Assembly: GCA_036186865.1 (NCBI GenBank)
Contig: AP025056.1
Span: forward strand, 26,615,485-26,679,484
DNA from: Eustoma russellianum
Lineage: Eukaryota; Streptophyta; Magnoliopsida; Gentianales; Gentianaceae
Direction of reading: 5' to 3'
DNA: 64,000 nucleotides
Shown here in pieces: positions 21,401-31,864 of this stretch (positions are counted from its first letter, which is position 1; every line of letters begins with the position of its first letter). Both the position numbers and the translations under genes were made by a program. The notes under the pieces are model-generated. The model had not been told where the DNA came from, did not search any database, and was given only the letters and a program-made list of their open reading frames with translations.

Positions 21401-22449
21401 GTGTCCACCCACCATTCCCGTGGGTTTTCCACTGCGTTGCACTCGGTCACCACTGCGCAAAGGTTCAAGTCATCCATTGCGTCGACCAGATTTGCTTTCG
21501 CTTTATTCTGATTCTGATTCTTTTTGGGCTTCCTGCATTCACTGCTTCGATGCCATGGCTTACCACAATTATAACACTTACCTGTGAACTTCTTTGCAAT
21601 TTCTTTGCCCTTGGAGTTCACACTCAAAGTGTTATGCTTCTTCTTGTTCTTTGCCTCAGCAACATGAGCCTTGGCTTGACCAGAAGATATAGATGGCTTT
21701 CTTTCGGAGCGACGGTTGTCCTCCTTAATACGAAGACGGACTATCAAATCCTCCATCTTCATCTCCTTTCGCTTGTGTTTGAGATAGCTCCTGAATTCCC
21801 TCCACGAAGGAGGCAGCTTCTCAATCACAGCCGCAACTAGGAAAGATTCACTGAGCGTCATGCCCTCCTCTTCCATTTCAGAAACCAACATCTGTATTTC
21901 TTCCACCTGCGAAATTACAGTTTTGGAATCTAACATTTTATAGTCGAGAAATTTCCCAACTATCAATTTCTTCGTACTCGCATCCTCTGTGCGATACTTT
22001 TTATCTAAAGCCAACCACAAAGCTTTTGCAGTTTTAAACGTACAAAACACGCCATAGAGTGTATTGTCTAGGCAGCCCAGAATCAAATTCAAACAACAAA
22101 AATTTGTATACGCCCAGGCCTCAGCACCCAAGGCGTTCTGCATATTCTGTTGTTGATCCTCCACAGGCTCAACCACGGGTGGATCCTCGGACAACATTCT
22201 GGCCAACCCCAGCGCCGTGAGGTAGAACAGCATCTTCTGCTGCCACCTCTTGAAAAAACTGCCGGAAAACTTTTCCGGCTTCTCCACCTGTGCAGCAGTG
22301 GCAGCCGGATTCATTTGTGGCCCTCCAGTTGGTGCCAACGGGACCGTATTGATCTGCGGCCCTGCAGCAACATTGTGAGCCCCTTCAGGTGCAGACACGG
22401 AGTGAGCACCATTGAAGCCTTGAACAGAGTTTGAGCTCTCGTTCTCCAT
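18415..22449 (-). CDS. Copia A gag-pol polyprotein, 1344 aa, intact
   Basis: This encodes the capsid protein and the enzymes for reverse transcription and integration in a cytoplasmic particle. Gag occupies about residues 1-300 (UBN2-type, FSGSFFKRWQQKMLFYL), with knuckle CYNCGKPWHRSSEC. Protease is at about 350 (WWVDTGATRHVC). Integrase has the H-x-H / C-x2-C zinc site (HFRLGHVNY, CQICVEAK) and catalytic IHTDL, RSDRGG and AERKNRTLKE. Reverse transcriptase follows from about 850 (MDVKTAFLNGELEEEIYM, LYVDDMLIMG), then RNase H (IHCDSQSAIGRAQ, ENLADPLTKGLP). All catalytic residues I looked for are present. The start at 22449 opens 150 bases inside the LTR border and is the first ATG of the frame. 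No frameshift separates gag from pol, as is usual for plant copia. The family is clear; the lineage name is not assigned. Confidence 0.97.
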   Translation of the reverse strand: MENESSNSVQGFNGAHSVSAPEGAHNVAAGPQINTVPLAPTGGPQMNPAATAAQVEKPEKFSGSFFKRWQQKMLFYLTALGLARMLSEDPPVVEPVEDQQQNMQNALGAEAWAYTNFCCLNLILGCLDNTLYGVFCTFKTAKALWLALDKKYRTEDASTKKLIVGKFLDYKMLDSKTVISQVEEIQMLVSEMEEEGMTLSESFLVAAVIEKLPPSWREFRSYLKHKRKEMKMEDLIVRLRIKEDNRRSERKPSISSGQAKAHVAEAKNKKKHNTLSVNSKGKEIAKKFTGKCYNCGKPWHRSSECRKPKKNQNQNKAKANLVDAMDDLNLCAVVTECNAVENPREWWVDTGATRHVCANRAMFREYVPATNNEQLFMGNSNSSKIEGSGKVILKLTSGRELTLQNVLHVPDIRKNLVSGALLVTHGFKLVFEANKFTLSKNGVYLGKGYLSDNMFKLNVMTIVPKNVAPTEANKMVSSSAYMLESSCLWHFRLGHVNYKSIQRMINLDLLPKLDFSNKEKCQICVEAKLTKAPFPSTEQNTESLDSIHTDLYDLKFVQTRGGKKYFVTFIDDCTRYCYVYLLSSKDEALDAFKDYKNEVENQLSKRIKAIRSDRGGKYDTPFNEFCSEHGIIHQTTVPYSPQSNGIAERKNRTLKEMMNAMLISSGLSQNLWGEAILSANVILNRIPSKKTDKTPYELWKGYKPSYKYLKVWGCLAKVAIPKPRQVKIGPKTIDCIFIGYATNSSAYRFLVHKSDIHEIHENVVMESRNAVFFENIFPKKDKDSEEASTSKRVRETTPQETEEPRQSKRARMPTSFGPDFLTYMVENEPRNFSEAMSTPEAPFWKEAINSEIDSILQNHTWELVDIPPGCKPLGCKWIFKKKLKEDGSIGKYKARLVAKGYRQKEGFDFFDTYSPVTRITSIRMLVAIAAVYGLEIHQMDVKTAFLNGELEEEIYMEQPEGFVVPGQEKKVCRLVKSLYGLKQAPKQWHLKFDQVMMSNDFKINECDKCVYIKSTQSAYVIVRLYVDDMLIMGSTCDIILSTKKMLTRNFDMKDMGVANIILGIKISRVTEGLIRSQTHYIESVLKRFNMDDVKPVKTPLGLSMHLRKNRGEPVAQLKYSQVIGSLMYITNCTRPDLACSVNKLSRFTSNPSDDHWKALNRVMRYLKSTMNLGLHYTRYPAVLEGYCDSNWISDSKDSKSTSGYVFTIGGAAVSWKSTKQTCIARSTMEAEFIALDKAGEEAEWLRNFLEDILCWPKPIAPISIHCDSQSAIGRAQSSIYNGKSRHIRRRHNTIKQLISNGVISIDYVKSMENLADPLTKGLPRDHMSRLTNGMGLKPIMHESL

Positions 22450-22584
22450 TCCTGTTCAGTTCGATCAAAACGTAAAGATCAGAACAGACCCAGGTCCAAG
22501 AATGAGTAGAAGAAGACTGCAAATCAGTACGAAACTGCCTTTGCACAATAAAAAAAACAGTACAGGAAGTAATTGAATAAAAGG

Positions 22585-22708
22585 AATACGTCTTAAGATT
22601 GTTGGAAACAATCAATCCTTTACCAAGACGCAGTCGTACAACGTGTGCATATGAAACAAAATAAATCAAACCCGGGGCGAGTCGAAGACTCTGTCCTTAA
22701 GACGTATT
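22585..22708 (-). promoter_or_regulatory. U5 / primer-site stem of copia A
   Basis: In sense orientation, AATACGTCTTAAG in U5 (22708-22696) is perfectly complementary to CTTAAGACGTATT lying just outside the LTR (22597-22585), where a primer binding site should be. No TGGTATCAGAGC-like site is present. The same arrangement with a different sequence exists in elements B and F. Confidence 0.65.
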
Positions 22709-23847
22709 GCTCCGGTATACTGTGCCCAACCGGTGTGAGCAATCGTCTCCCAGGATACAACGGGTACCTGTTCAGTTGAGCGGCACTGCTAAACTTGAAC
22801 TCCTTTGAACGCTAGAGTATCCTGACTTCTCCCGGATAATATGCAAGACTCACGTGCTATGAATGCAGAATGCGTTTAAATGCTAAGAGCTTAAGGTGTG
22901 TTTCAAATGAACACCCTTAGCCCTCTTTATATAGGGGAGTCGGTTGGAGAACAAGGAACCGTGACCGTTGGATCAAAACCGAAGTTTGATTTAGACCGTT
23001 AGATTAAAACCTCCTATCTAGATTAGGAAGGTTTAATCTCAGCCTTTGGATCGAAGATAGATTAGCAGGTTTAAACCTGGATCGTTAGATGGAAACCATA
23101 TTCGGTTAAGCGGTTAAGACAGTTTAAATCTCGGCCGTTAGATTCAAGCTGCTTTTCTCATTACCGTTAGATCATAACAGATGATCTTATCTGAAATGGA
23201 GGAGGATAGAGTTTGATTCATTTTTGAATCAAACCTGCCCAAACAGAACAAATCTGCCTGCTGTCAGACTTCGATCGATCACATCGATCGATCGAAGTGA
23301 CATCGATCGATCGATGTGATCGACTGATGTCTGACTGAGTACTTCATTCGATCAAATTGATCGATCTAAGAGACATCGATCGATCGAAGTCATCGATCGA
23401 TGTCCTCTGTTCCACTTAGATCGATCTAACAAGAGATCGAAGCCCTCTGATCCACTTCGATCGATGACATCGATCGATCGAAGTGACATCGATCGATCGA
23501 TCGATGTCATCGATCGATGTCCGTCAGATGCTTTTTACGCCACATGGACACTTCCAACGTGGCATTCCTCCACACAGGTGACACATCACCCATCCGTAAC
23601 ATTTCCATCTACTTTGAGCATTAATTTCACATTCACCCAATACCATAATTGAGTGATTCCACATCCTAACATTAACTACTCGTTACGTAGATAATTAAGG
23701 ATTCATTAGTTTTCGATTTCATTATCGGAAACTCATTAAGCTCAAACTACGTTGCTCAACCAAGTTTTGCAACACTCATTAACGGGCCAAAGCCCAAATC
23801 TTCAATCTCCAACGATGGGCCAAAGCCCAACCTTAAATTCTCCAACA
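22600..23847 (-). repeat. 5' LTR of copia A
   Basis: 1248 bp. It is one CGAT unit longer than the partner LTR, in the array near 23490. The last base is followed by GCACT. Element transcription should start in this LTR and run leftward. Confidence 0.95.
22925..22934 (-). promoter_or_regulatory. TATA box of copia A 5' LTR
   Basis: The minus strand reads CTATATAAAG, followed by GAGGGCTAAGG. Transcription would be expected to begin about 25-35 bases downstream, near 22895-22900, leaving a leader of about 300 bases before the end of the LTR. The same sequence is present in the 3' LTR. Confidence 0.7.
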
Positions 23848-24055
23848 GCACTTACAAGCCAAGGTGCAGAAACTAGAATGATTTCTGCTTATGCCTTTGT
23901 GTTTATCATAAGAGATACTGTATGTCTTAGTGGCAACACATTTGAGCCATAGAGCAGCAAATGATTTGCGGTAAAGCACTCTGTTAAATAGAGCATATTG
24001 GGACGCCTTGATCCGCATTCCCTAGCTACATTCCTATATTAAGGGAGGAGCCCAT
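23848..24055 (-). pseudogene. Element C, integrase zinc-binding region
   Basis: The minus strand encodes KASQYALFNRVLYRKSFAAL-type sequence, homologous to the integrase N-terminus of element D (RLKAIRYSLFNDHLYKKSF, near 39040). It is framed by the target duplications of A (GCACT) on the left and B (CCCAT) on the right. Confidence 0.75.
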
Positions 24056-24917
24056 TGTTGGAAAAGTATGTTTAAATACTTTTAAAATATGCTCCAAACT
24101 TATATAGAAGCATGTGCATTGTCGTTTGGGAGTTTGGTGATTGATTTGAATACTTTTATCTTTGAAAATATCACTTGGATCGATTCAAGTAAGAGTTGGA
24201 TCGAACCAAGTGAAAGTGGAATAAAGTTAAGTGTTCAGAAAGACATGGATCTATCAAGGTAAAGCACATCGATCGATCGATGTATATGTAGATCGATTGA
24301 TGTGATGTGTTACAAGTCTGGAAGCTCTCAGTTCAACATGGATCTCTCACGTCGATCGATCGAAGTGATCGATCCATGTGAATCAGAAGCATTCTGTCCG
24401 ACCTCGATCGATCGAAGTGACATCGATTGATCGATGTGATCGATCGATGTGCCAACGGATAGAACTTTTCATGCTGAGTTGCATCTTTTGATCCAAGAAT
24501 CATCTCCCTTAACATTTAAACGTTAAACAACTGACTCAAGGGGTATGAAAATTGCTGATACTTGTTTAAACAATACTTTTCTTCTATCCTAAAGCCTATA
24601 TATAGGAGGCTTGACTATCTTCCAAGACATAGAAAAACTCTTGTGAAATTTAGTGCAGAAAATTTCAGCAGTATTCATCCTCCTTTCTTCTACTTTCAAA
24701 CATTTATACATTGCAAGTTCATCTTCCTCTCATAGAGCGAACGAAAGGAAGAAGCCGTTATATCCTGGGAGGCTTGTGCCAAGTGGTTCACCTCGCTCGT
24801 GGTGGTGGCATTTTAGCTTTAAGGACAGCAACATTTGTTGTGTCTCGCCTTTCTACATTTCATGCAATTTTCATTTGTATCTTATTTGGTTTCCATAACT
24901 CCTCATCTTTTCTAACA
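24056..24917 (+). repeat. 5' LTR of copia B
   Basis: 862 bp, TGTTGGAAAAG...CTTTTCTAACA. A TATA box (CTATATATAG) lies at 24597-24606 and an ATCG-rich array at about 24268-24450. Confidence 0.93.
24597..24606 (+). promoter_or_regulatory. TATA box of copia B 5' LTR
   Basis: CTATATATAG, about 320 bases before the end of the LTR, at the same relative place as in element A. Confidence 0.65.
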
Positions 24918-24929
24918 ATCTTAAAGCTA
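24814..24929 (+). promoter_or_regulatory. U5 / primer-site stem of copia B
   Basis: TAGCTTTAAG in U5 (24814-24823) is complementary to CTTAAAGCTA (24920-24929) two bases outside the LTR. Its position matches the element A stem although the sequence differs on both sides, so pairing rather than sequence is conserved. Confidence 0.6.
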
Positions 24930-24942
24930 TAATCTCTGTGAT

Positions 24943-27900
24943 ATGGCTACCAAACATCACGCTGTTCCCGATATGTCAAATGTAGAACTTTTTGATGGCA
25001 AATTCTTCAAAAGGTGGTCTGCCAAAGTTTTGTTCTTTCTTGAGATGCTGTCTGTCTCCTTTGTTCTTACCAAGGAAAAACCTACTGATGAAGGAGAAGC
25101 ACTCAAATATGAAGCCGACAATACTACCTGCAGGGGTCATATCCTGCATTTTCTGTGGAACTCTCCATTTGACATTTATGTCAAATTTACATCTGCAAAG
25201 GAGATCTGGAAAGCACTTCAAAACAAGTATAGTTCTGAAGATGTTGGAAAAAGGAAGTATGTGGTCAGTGAGTTTCTCAAATTTCAAATGGTTGACCACA
25301 TACCTATAAATGATCAAATCCACCAGTTTCAGCAATTGGTGGACAATCTTGAACAAGAAGGCATCAAAATAGATGAGACCTTTCAGGCTGTCTCCTTGTT
25401 GGAAAAGTTACCTTCTTCTTGGAACAAATACAAGAAGAGAGGTAAACATGATGATGCCAAGCTTACCATGGATGGTGTCATCAAACACATACGTATTGAA
25501 GATAACAACCGGTTGGAAGATGCAGAGGGTGCTGAGAATGAGTCTCAGGCCAACATTCTGGAGCACAATCCCAATTCAAAGAGGCCAAAAATTCAGAATG
25601 TTAAAGTACATCACAACAAAGGTAAGAGTTTTGTGCAGGGACAAAAGAAACCTAAAGGAGTTTGTTGGGTGCGGCAAGGCTGGGCACAAGGCGTTCTTTT
25701 GCAATAAAAGAAAGGGTCAAGCAAGTGGCCATGCAAACCTGATGGAGCATGAAGAGAGAAATGGAAGCAAGGACGAGGAGATCATTGTTGCAGTCGTCGT
25801 GGACGAGGTAAACCTTGTTGGAGGTGCAACAGAGTGGGTGGTTGATACCGGAGCCACCAGACACATTGCTATCAGTAGAGATCTATTTTTTGACTTTCAA
25901 GAAATAGATAGTGGAGACCAAGTTTTTCTTGGGGATGCATGTGGAACCCGTGTACTCGAGAAAGGAAAAGTGCTCCTCAAATTAACTTCGGGAAAAAGAC
26001 TGGAGTTGAGTAATGTGCTCTATGTTCCTACTATACGCATGAATTTGATCTCTGGAGCACTTCTAAACAAGGCCAATCTTAAACTTGTTTTTGATTCTGA
26101 TAAGTTAGTGGTTACTAGAAATGGAGAATTCATTGGGAAGGGATTTTGTAATGCTGGGTTGTTTGTACTTGATGCTACTTGCATAACTAATAATAGTATT
26201 TCTTCTTCCGTGTATTTGTTGGATTCTTATGATATTTGGCATGCTAGACTCGGTCATGTTAATCTTGATACATTGAAAAGATTAAAAAGCATGAATGTCA
26301 TATCTATAGCAAATGAGGATAAGTTTGATAGATGTGAGTATTGTATTTAAGCAAAGCATCATAAGAAACCATTCAAGAGTGTTGAAAGAGTTTTAGGTAA
26401 ATTAGACCTCATTCATAGTGACTTAGGTGATTTCAAGAATCATGTAAGTAAGGGAGGTAAAAGGTACTATATTACCTTCATTGATGATTATTCTAGGTTT
26501 ACTAGAGTATACTTGCTAAGTCATAAAGATGAGGCTGAGGAAATGTTCAAAAAATTTAAGAATGAAGTAGAGAATCAAGTAGAAAGGAAAATCAAACGAT
26601 TAAGGTCCGATAGAGGAGGTGAATACATGACTACTTTATTACAAAAGTTTTGTGAAGAACATGGTATTATTCATGAAGTGACACCTCCTTATACTCCGCA
26701 ATCGAACGGTGTAACTGAGAGGAAAAATATGACCCTTAAGAATATGATGAACGCTATGCTTATTAGTTTCGGTTTACCAGATAACTTGTGGGGTGAGGCT
26801 ATTCTTTGTGCTTGCCATATATTGAATAGAATTCCACACAATAAGACCAATAAAACTCTTTAAGAACTATGGAAAGGTTATCCTCCAAACTTAGGATACT
26901 TGAAAGTGTGGGGGTGTTTGGCAAAAGTTGGTATTCCTGAATTTCAAAGGAAAAGATAGGGCCAAAAACCAGAGATTGTGTGTTTATAGGATATGCCCAA
27001 AACAGTGCGGCATATAGGTTTATGGTTGTTGAGAATTCTACAATAATAGAGTCAAAAGATGTTGAATTCTTTGAGACCATATATCCTATGAAACGACAAA
27101 AGATTTTGGATCATTCTACTTTTGAAAAAGATGAATCTAGTAAAACCGTAGTCAACACATAACCAGATTCACTAAGAAGAAGCAAAAGGAAAACAATTGA
27201 GAAAACCTTTGGTAATGATCTTACTAAAGTGTTTATCTTAGAAGAAGATCCAAAAACTTACCAAGAGGTTATGAAGTCTGTAGATGCAACATTTTGGAAG
27301 GAAGCCATGAATAGCGAGTTAGATTCTATTATGAGCAACCACACTTGGGAAGTAGTAGATTTACCTAGAGGTTGTAAACCCATAGGTTGCAAGTGGGTGT
27401 TTAGAAATAAGTTGAAAGCTGATGGCACCACAGATAAGTTTAAGGCTAGATTAGTGGCTAAAGGATTTACTCAACAAGAAGGAGTAGATTTCTTTGATAC
27501 GTATGCACCGGTTGCTAGAATAACAACCATCAGAGTGCTAGTTGCATTAGCTTCTATCTATAAGCTTGTAATGCATCAAATGGATGTAAAAACTGCGTTT
27601 CTAAATGGAGATTTAGATGAAGAAATTTACATGAGACAACCCGAGGGAATGATTGTTAAAGGCCAAGAGCATAAAGTGTGTAGGTTAAAGAAGTCTCCAT
27701 ATGGTTTGAAACAGGCCCCTAAGCAATGGCATGAAAAATTTGATAATGCTTTGGTTGCAAATGGTTATATAGTTAATGAAAGTGATAGATGTGTCTATAG
27801 CAAGTTTGAAAATCTTGATGGTGTAATTATTTGCTTGTATGTTGATGACATGTTGACATTTGGCACGAATGTAGATATTGTGAATAAAACCAAATTGTTT

Positions 27901-28800
27901 CTGTCATCTGTTTTTGATATGAAAGATATGGAAAATGCTGATTTTAATCTTGGTCTTAAGTTAGTTGAGAAATGTGGGGGTTATATGCTTTGTCAAAGTC
28001 ATTATGTTGAAAAAGTGTTAAAGAAATTTAATCACTTTGATTACAAAGCTGTAAGTACTCCATATGATCCTAACGGAATATTAGAAAAGAATAATGGTAA
28101 TAGTGTTTCTCAATGTGAATATGCAAGGATTATAGGTAGTGTAATGTATTTAATGAATTGCACTAGACTGGACATTGCATATGCTGCTAATAGACTTGCT
28201 AGATACACTCACAATCCAAGTAATGCTCATTGGTTTGCTCTAAGAAGACTTTTGAGATATCTTAGAGGAACCATGGATCTTGGCTTATTTTTTAGTGGGA
28301 ATCCTTGTGTGTTAGAAGGATTTTGTGATGCTAATTGGGTAACCGATAATGATGAAGTTAATTTAACTAACGGTTACGTGTTTACTTTAGGTTGTAGTGC
28401 TATTTCATGGAAGTCATCTAAGCAAGCATGTAAAGCAAAGTCAACTATGGAATCTGAGTTTGTTGCTTTAGAACTTGCATGTACAAAAGCTGAATGGTTA
28501 AGGAATTTACTTATAGACATTCCTTTGTGGACTAAATCTATGCCTTCTGTGTCAATACATTGTGATTCGCAGGCTGCAATTGCTCGAGCAAAGAACAGAG
28601 TTTATAATGGGAAGAGCCGGCATATTAAACTGAGACACAATATTGTGCGAGATTTGTTGAGTTCAGGGGTGGTTAACTTGGAGTTTGTAAGATCCGAGTT
28701 TAACCTGGCTGACCCATTGACGAAAGGACTATGCAAAAAGCTGGTCCTCGAAACATCGAGGGGGATGGGACTTGTTCCATTCGACGTGGATTCTGTGTGA
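24943..28800 (+). pseudogene. Copia B gag-pol, broken
   Basis: Same domain order as in A. Gag starts MATKHHAVPDMSNVELFDGK. A frameshift near 25665 falls inside the zinc knuckle (GKAGHKAFFC). Protease is at about 25830 (WVVDTGATRHIA). Integrase includes IHSDLGDF, RSDRGGEY and TERKN. Stops are TAA 26348-26350 (in the integrase zinc site), TAA 26861-26863 and TAA 27160-27162, with a second frameshift near 26955. The reverse transcriptase (MDVKTAFLNGDLDEEIYM, LYVDDMLTFG) and RNase H (IHCDSQAAIARAKN, FNLADPLTKGL) form one open stretch of 523 codons from 27229 to 28800. The gene cannot make a full polyprotein but its 3' half is well preserved. Confidence 0.92.
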
Positions 28801-29216
28801 CGCCAATCCAACCCGCTATTGGCAGAGATCCTGCGAACAGGGTTCAATGTGGTAATAACAAGTCACAGATGAATCCTATTTAGAACTATCATATGTTCCT
28901 CCCTATGATGTTGTCGAATATAGTGCTCGCTGCAAGTTATTGAGGGTGAGATTATTAGAATCTCTTAATGGAATTTATAGTCATGTTTGATGATGGTGTG
29001 AGCAGTGCACACTTGATGAATTCTACCTATATAAGCGTGGAAGTGGTGCCGCTTCCTATGAGAGTTTGGAACAACTCACTAGAGCACTTATGAAAACCTG
29101 GGACTAGGTGCATGGCCGATTTCGCACCACACTGCTAACTTGCCTGAAGTTAGTCAATGATATGTCGGTTGCAAGTTTATATAAATAATAGAGAAATAAG
29201 ATTCAAGACGTCAATG
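28801..29216 (+). other. Copia B 3' non-coding region, first part
   Basis: No gene seen. A block at 29037-29115 (GAAGTGGTGCCGCTTC, then AAACCTGG and GCATGGCC) has a counterpart at the same place in element A. The region resumes after the inserted LTR (31702-31854) and ends in the polypurine tract. Confidence 0.6.
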
Positions 29217-31701
29217 TGTTACGTCATTTGTCTGAACAGGGAAAAAATATACTTATACATTAAATACACAATTTTGCCCAAAAAAAAAGGAAAAATATTA
29301 TAGAGGCAGTTTTGGGGTGGCAAATAACCCCCACACGTTACTTCTCCAATTAAACCCAAGATTCTCTCCCACCTCCCCACCATCAGCCTTATCCTTCTCA
29401 AATTAAAAAAAAAATTACTTAGCTACCCATAAATTGCCCCCATACGGTAACTTCAGAACACACAACAAAGGAAATTCTTTCCCCTCCCCTCCTCGGAAAA
29501 TCAAACTAACGAAAAAAAAAGAAAGGAGAAGAAGAAATAGTAGGCACACCGCGTCGAATCCAATCTTCGGACTCAATAAATCCTTTATGCAAGAGGTAGG
29601 TTACCTTCTCCTCTGTTGGATTGCTTTGGATTCCCTCGCATTCTGTATTGGGATTATTTGTTTATCACTGTATGTTTATTCCTCATATGTTTACCTCGAA
29701 TTCTTTATGTTTTGATATGTGTAGTTGGATGTGTACATATATATGTGGGGTATGTGAATTTCTGTTTTGGCTAAGTACTGTGTGTGCAAATTGTGGTATG
29801 TAAAGGTGTACTGTGTGTCATGATATAGTTAAAAAGAAATGCTGGCCGAGTTCTTTGGCCTACATATAATCTGTACGATTTGGTTGAGTATATATATATT
29901 ACATTCAGAATAATATATATAAATATATATATATATGTTTACCATTTCCTAGAATAATGTTTAATCCTAGGCATTAACTGTTAATTTTTTTTCTTTGTCT
30001 GAAGCACATAAAGAAAGTAGTAAGTGGTTACATTTATAGCAATTATATCCATATTCTTCTACGTACTGTTTTAAACGTGTATATATTTATATACGTATAT
30101 TTAATAGTTTATTTGAATTATATATATAAGTATGTGTATAATCTGGTCACACTTCTTAGCATTGTATGAATATATTCTGTTTAGATACTTGAACTATATT
30201 TTTTTTAAGTTTAATTACCGTCGGAATTGTTTTAAGTATTGTTATATACTGTTTGAAGTTTAGGAAATGCAACCGTGTAAATATATATGCATATACTAAT
30301 TAGTATTTAATCTATGTATATGATATCCGAAACTGTTTTGGACAAAAAAAAATAAACAGTATAGTATAAGATTACAACTTATATATATGTATACAAAAGT
30401 TGCAATCTGTTTTGGTCATATTTGTATATATATAAATATAATTGATGTTTGTCACTATTTGCTATGAAAATAATCTTATATAAATTGTTGGAATATACTT
30501 AAATGAATGTATGGTCATTACTGAAGTTACATGTACTTAAAAAAATTATATATAATTTATTTATTTAATATTAAAATGCTTTAAACCTAGTAAATAAATT
30601 AAAATAGAAGAAAAAAATAGTAAGGGAAGATAAAAACAATTAATAAAAGTTTAACGTGCGTGAAAGCCTAGGAAAAATAAAATAAAGTGTAGAAACCTAA
30701 AATAAAGTCTAGAAAGATAAAATAATGGTAGAAGATAAAATACAGTAATGAACCCCACGCAACATAGGGTAACTACGCAATATAGGTAATACGCAACATA
30801 GAACGGAGCATGCAACATAGGACAAACGGAAGTGTGCAAGTGTGACGCATTCATGGCATGAGCATTGCATTTGGCCTATGAGCCGTGTGGCCTGACGAGG
30901 CGTGTGATGGGTGTTGGTAATAATGGTTACCTTCACCTAATAGGACCCGGGACATGCATAGCATATCATGGAAAAGAAAGAGCATAGTGTGCGATATGAA
31001 ATGATTGTGTGTGACACGTAGATAGAAGTGCATGCATCATGATGTTGCGCATTGCATTATTATTGTTGATTATTGTTGTCCTTGTTATTGAGTTGTTTCA
31101 GTGCTACGGTTTGGGATACGGATTGGGTCGGATATGTGTTATTTCCTTATTTATGCTTTATTTTCTTTATTATGCATGTGTTTATGTTTTATAGCTTTAT
31201 TCATCTGCTACGTGCCTTATGTGCTTAATTGTTACCCGACTCAGTATGTGACAGTCCCTTTTCGGGAGAGACGGGTAACCTACGAGTGACTCCCATCACT
31301 CACCCCCCGCCACCCCTCCACAGGTGAGCAGGATTAAGAGTACATATATTTATCGAGGATGAGACAGATTACGCGAGCTGGGAAGAGTGAACTGGACTCG
31401 AGAAGGGATCTTGTTGACTGAGAGTTTGTTCTTGGGATAGTGAGATAGACCTCCACCTAGGTTTACTGTTTGATTTCAGTATTTCATACATGACTTAGTG
31501 GGTTTCGTCAACTCTTGTACTTGATTTTATACTGATGGATTTATTTTAATTGAGTTATTTATTTTTATTATCGTTTCCGTGAAAAAATTTCTACGTCAGT
31601 TCTGACGTACAAAGAAGTTTGAACGACGCTTTGTAGTCCTCTTAGTAGGCTACGGCGGGTGCACTGTTCCCGAAGCCAGGGCTCGGGAGCGGGGCGCTAT
31701 A
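29217..31701 (+). mobile_element. Probable solo LTR of a Tekay-like gypsy element inside copia B
   Basis: It starts TGTTACGTC and ends GAGCGGGGCGCTATA. The last 80 bases (GTAGTCCTCTTAGTAGGCTA, GGCGGGTGCACTG) closely match the complement of the first 80 bases of the element H LTR (59126 onward). The flanks are CAATG and CATTG, a 5 bp duplication with one mismatch, and the terminal CA has become TA. No coding region lies inside. AT-rich sequence fills 29850-30650, and a GC-rich stretch with ACCCCCCGCC lies at 31300. Confidence 0.7.
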
Positions 31702-31854
31702 CATTGTCATCTTATTTCCATTTATATACTTCTTATTGAACTAAGTGGCAATTCAAGACGCGAGTCATTGTCCATTATGTATCATTGTCTTCGTTTGATA
31801 GTAGAAAGGTTAGTTTGTTATCGTTCGTGATTGCTTGTATATAAGTTTGGATCA

Positions 31855-31864
31855 TGTGGGGGAT
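31855..31864 (+). other. Polypurine tract of copia B
   Basis: TGTGGGGGAT immediately before the 3' LTR, identical to the tract of element A. Confidence 0.9.

Larger units (their letters stand above)
16625..23847 (-). mobile_element. Copia retrotransposon A, complete and possibly autonomous
   Basis: Two LTRs (16625-17868 and 22600-23847) bear TGTTGGA...TCCAACA ends and are flanked by GCACT (16620-16624 and 23848-23852). Between them lies a single uninterrupted 1344-codon gag-pol on the minus strand, with a polypurine tract next to the left LTR. By eye the LTRs differ at about six positions plus one 4 bp CGAT unit in about 1.24 kb, so the insertion is recent on an evolutionary scale. The insertion split the integrase gene of element C. 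Everything needed for mobility appears present, except that no ordinary tRNA-iMet primer site is seen (see the U5 stem entry). Confidence 0.95.

Noticed and set aside
22585..22600. Tf1-type self-priming by the 5' end of the transcript in copia A
   Set aside because: The TATA box places the RNA start about 190-200 bases upstream of the complementary U5 arm, so the arm is internal to the leader. Simple Tf1-style priming does not fit; the stem itself is kept as a finding.
30651..31289. Cys/His-rich short frames in 29217-31701
   Set aside because: They lie within an LTR with matching ends and near-matching flanks; composition only, no motif.
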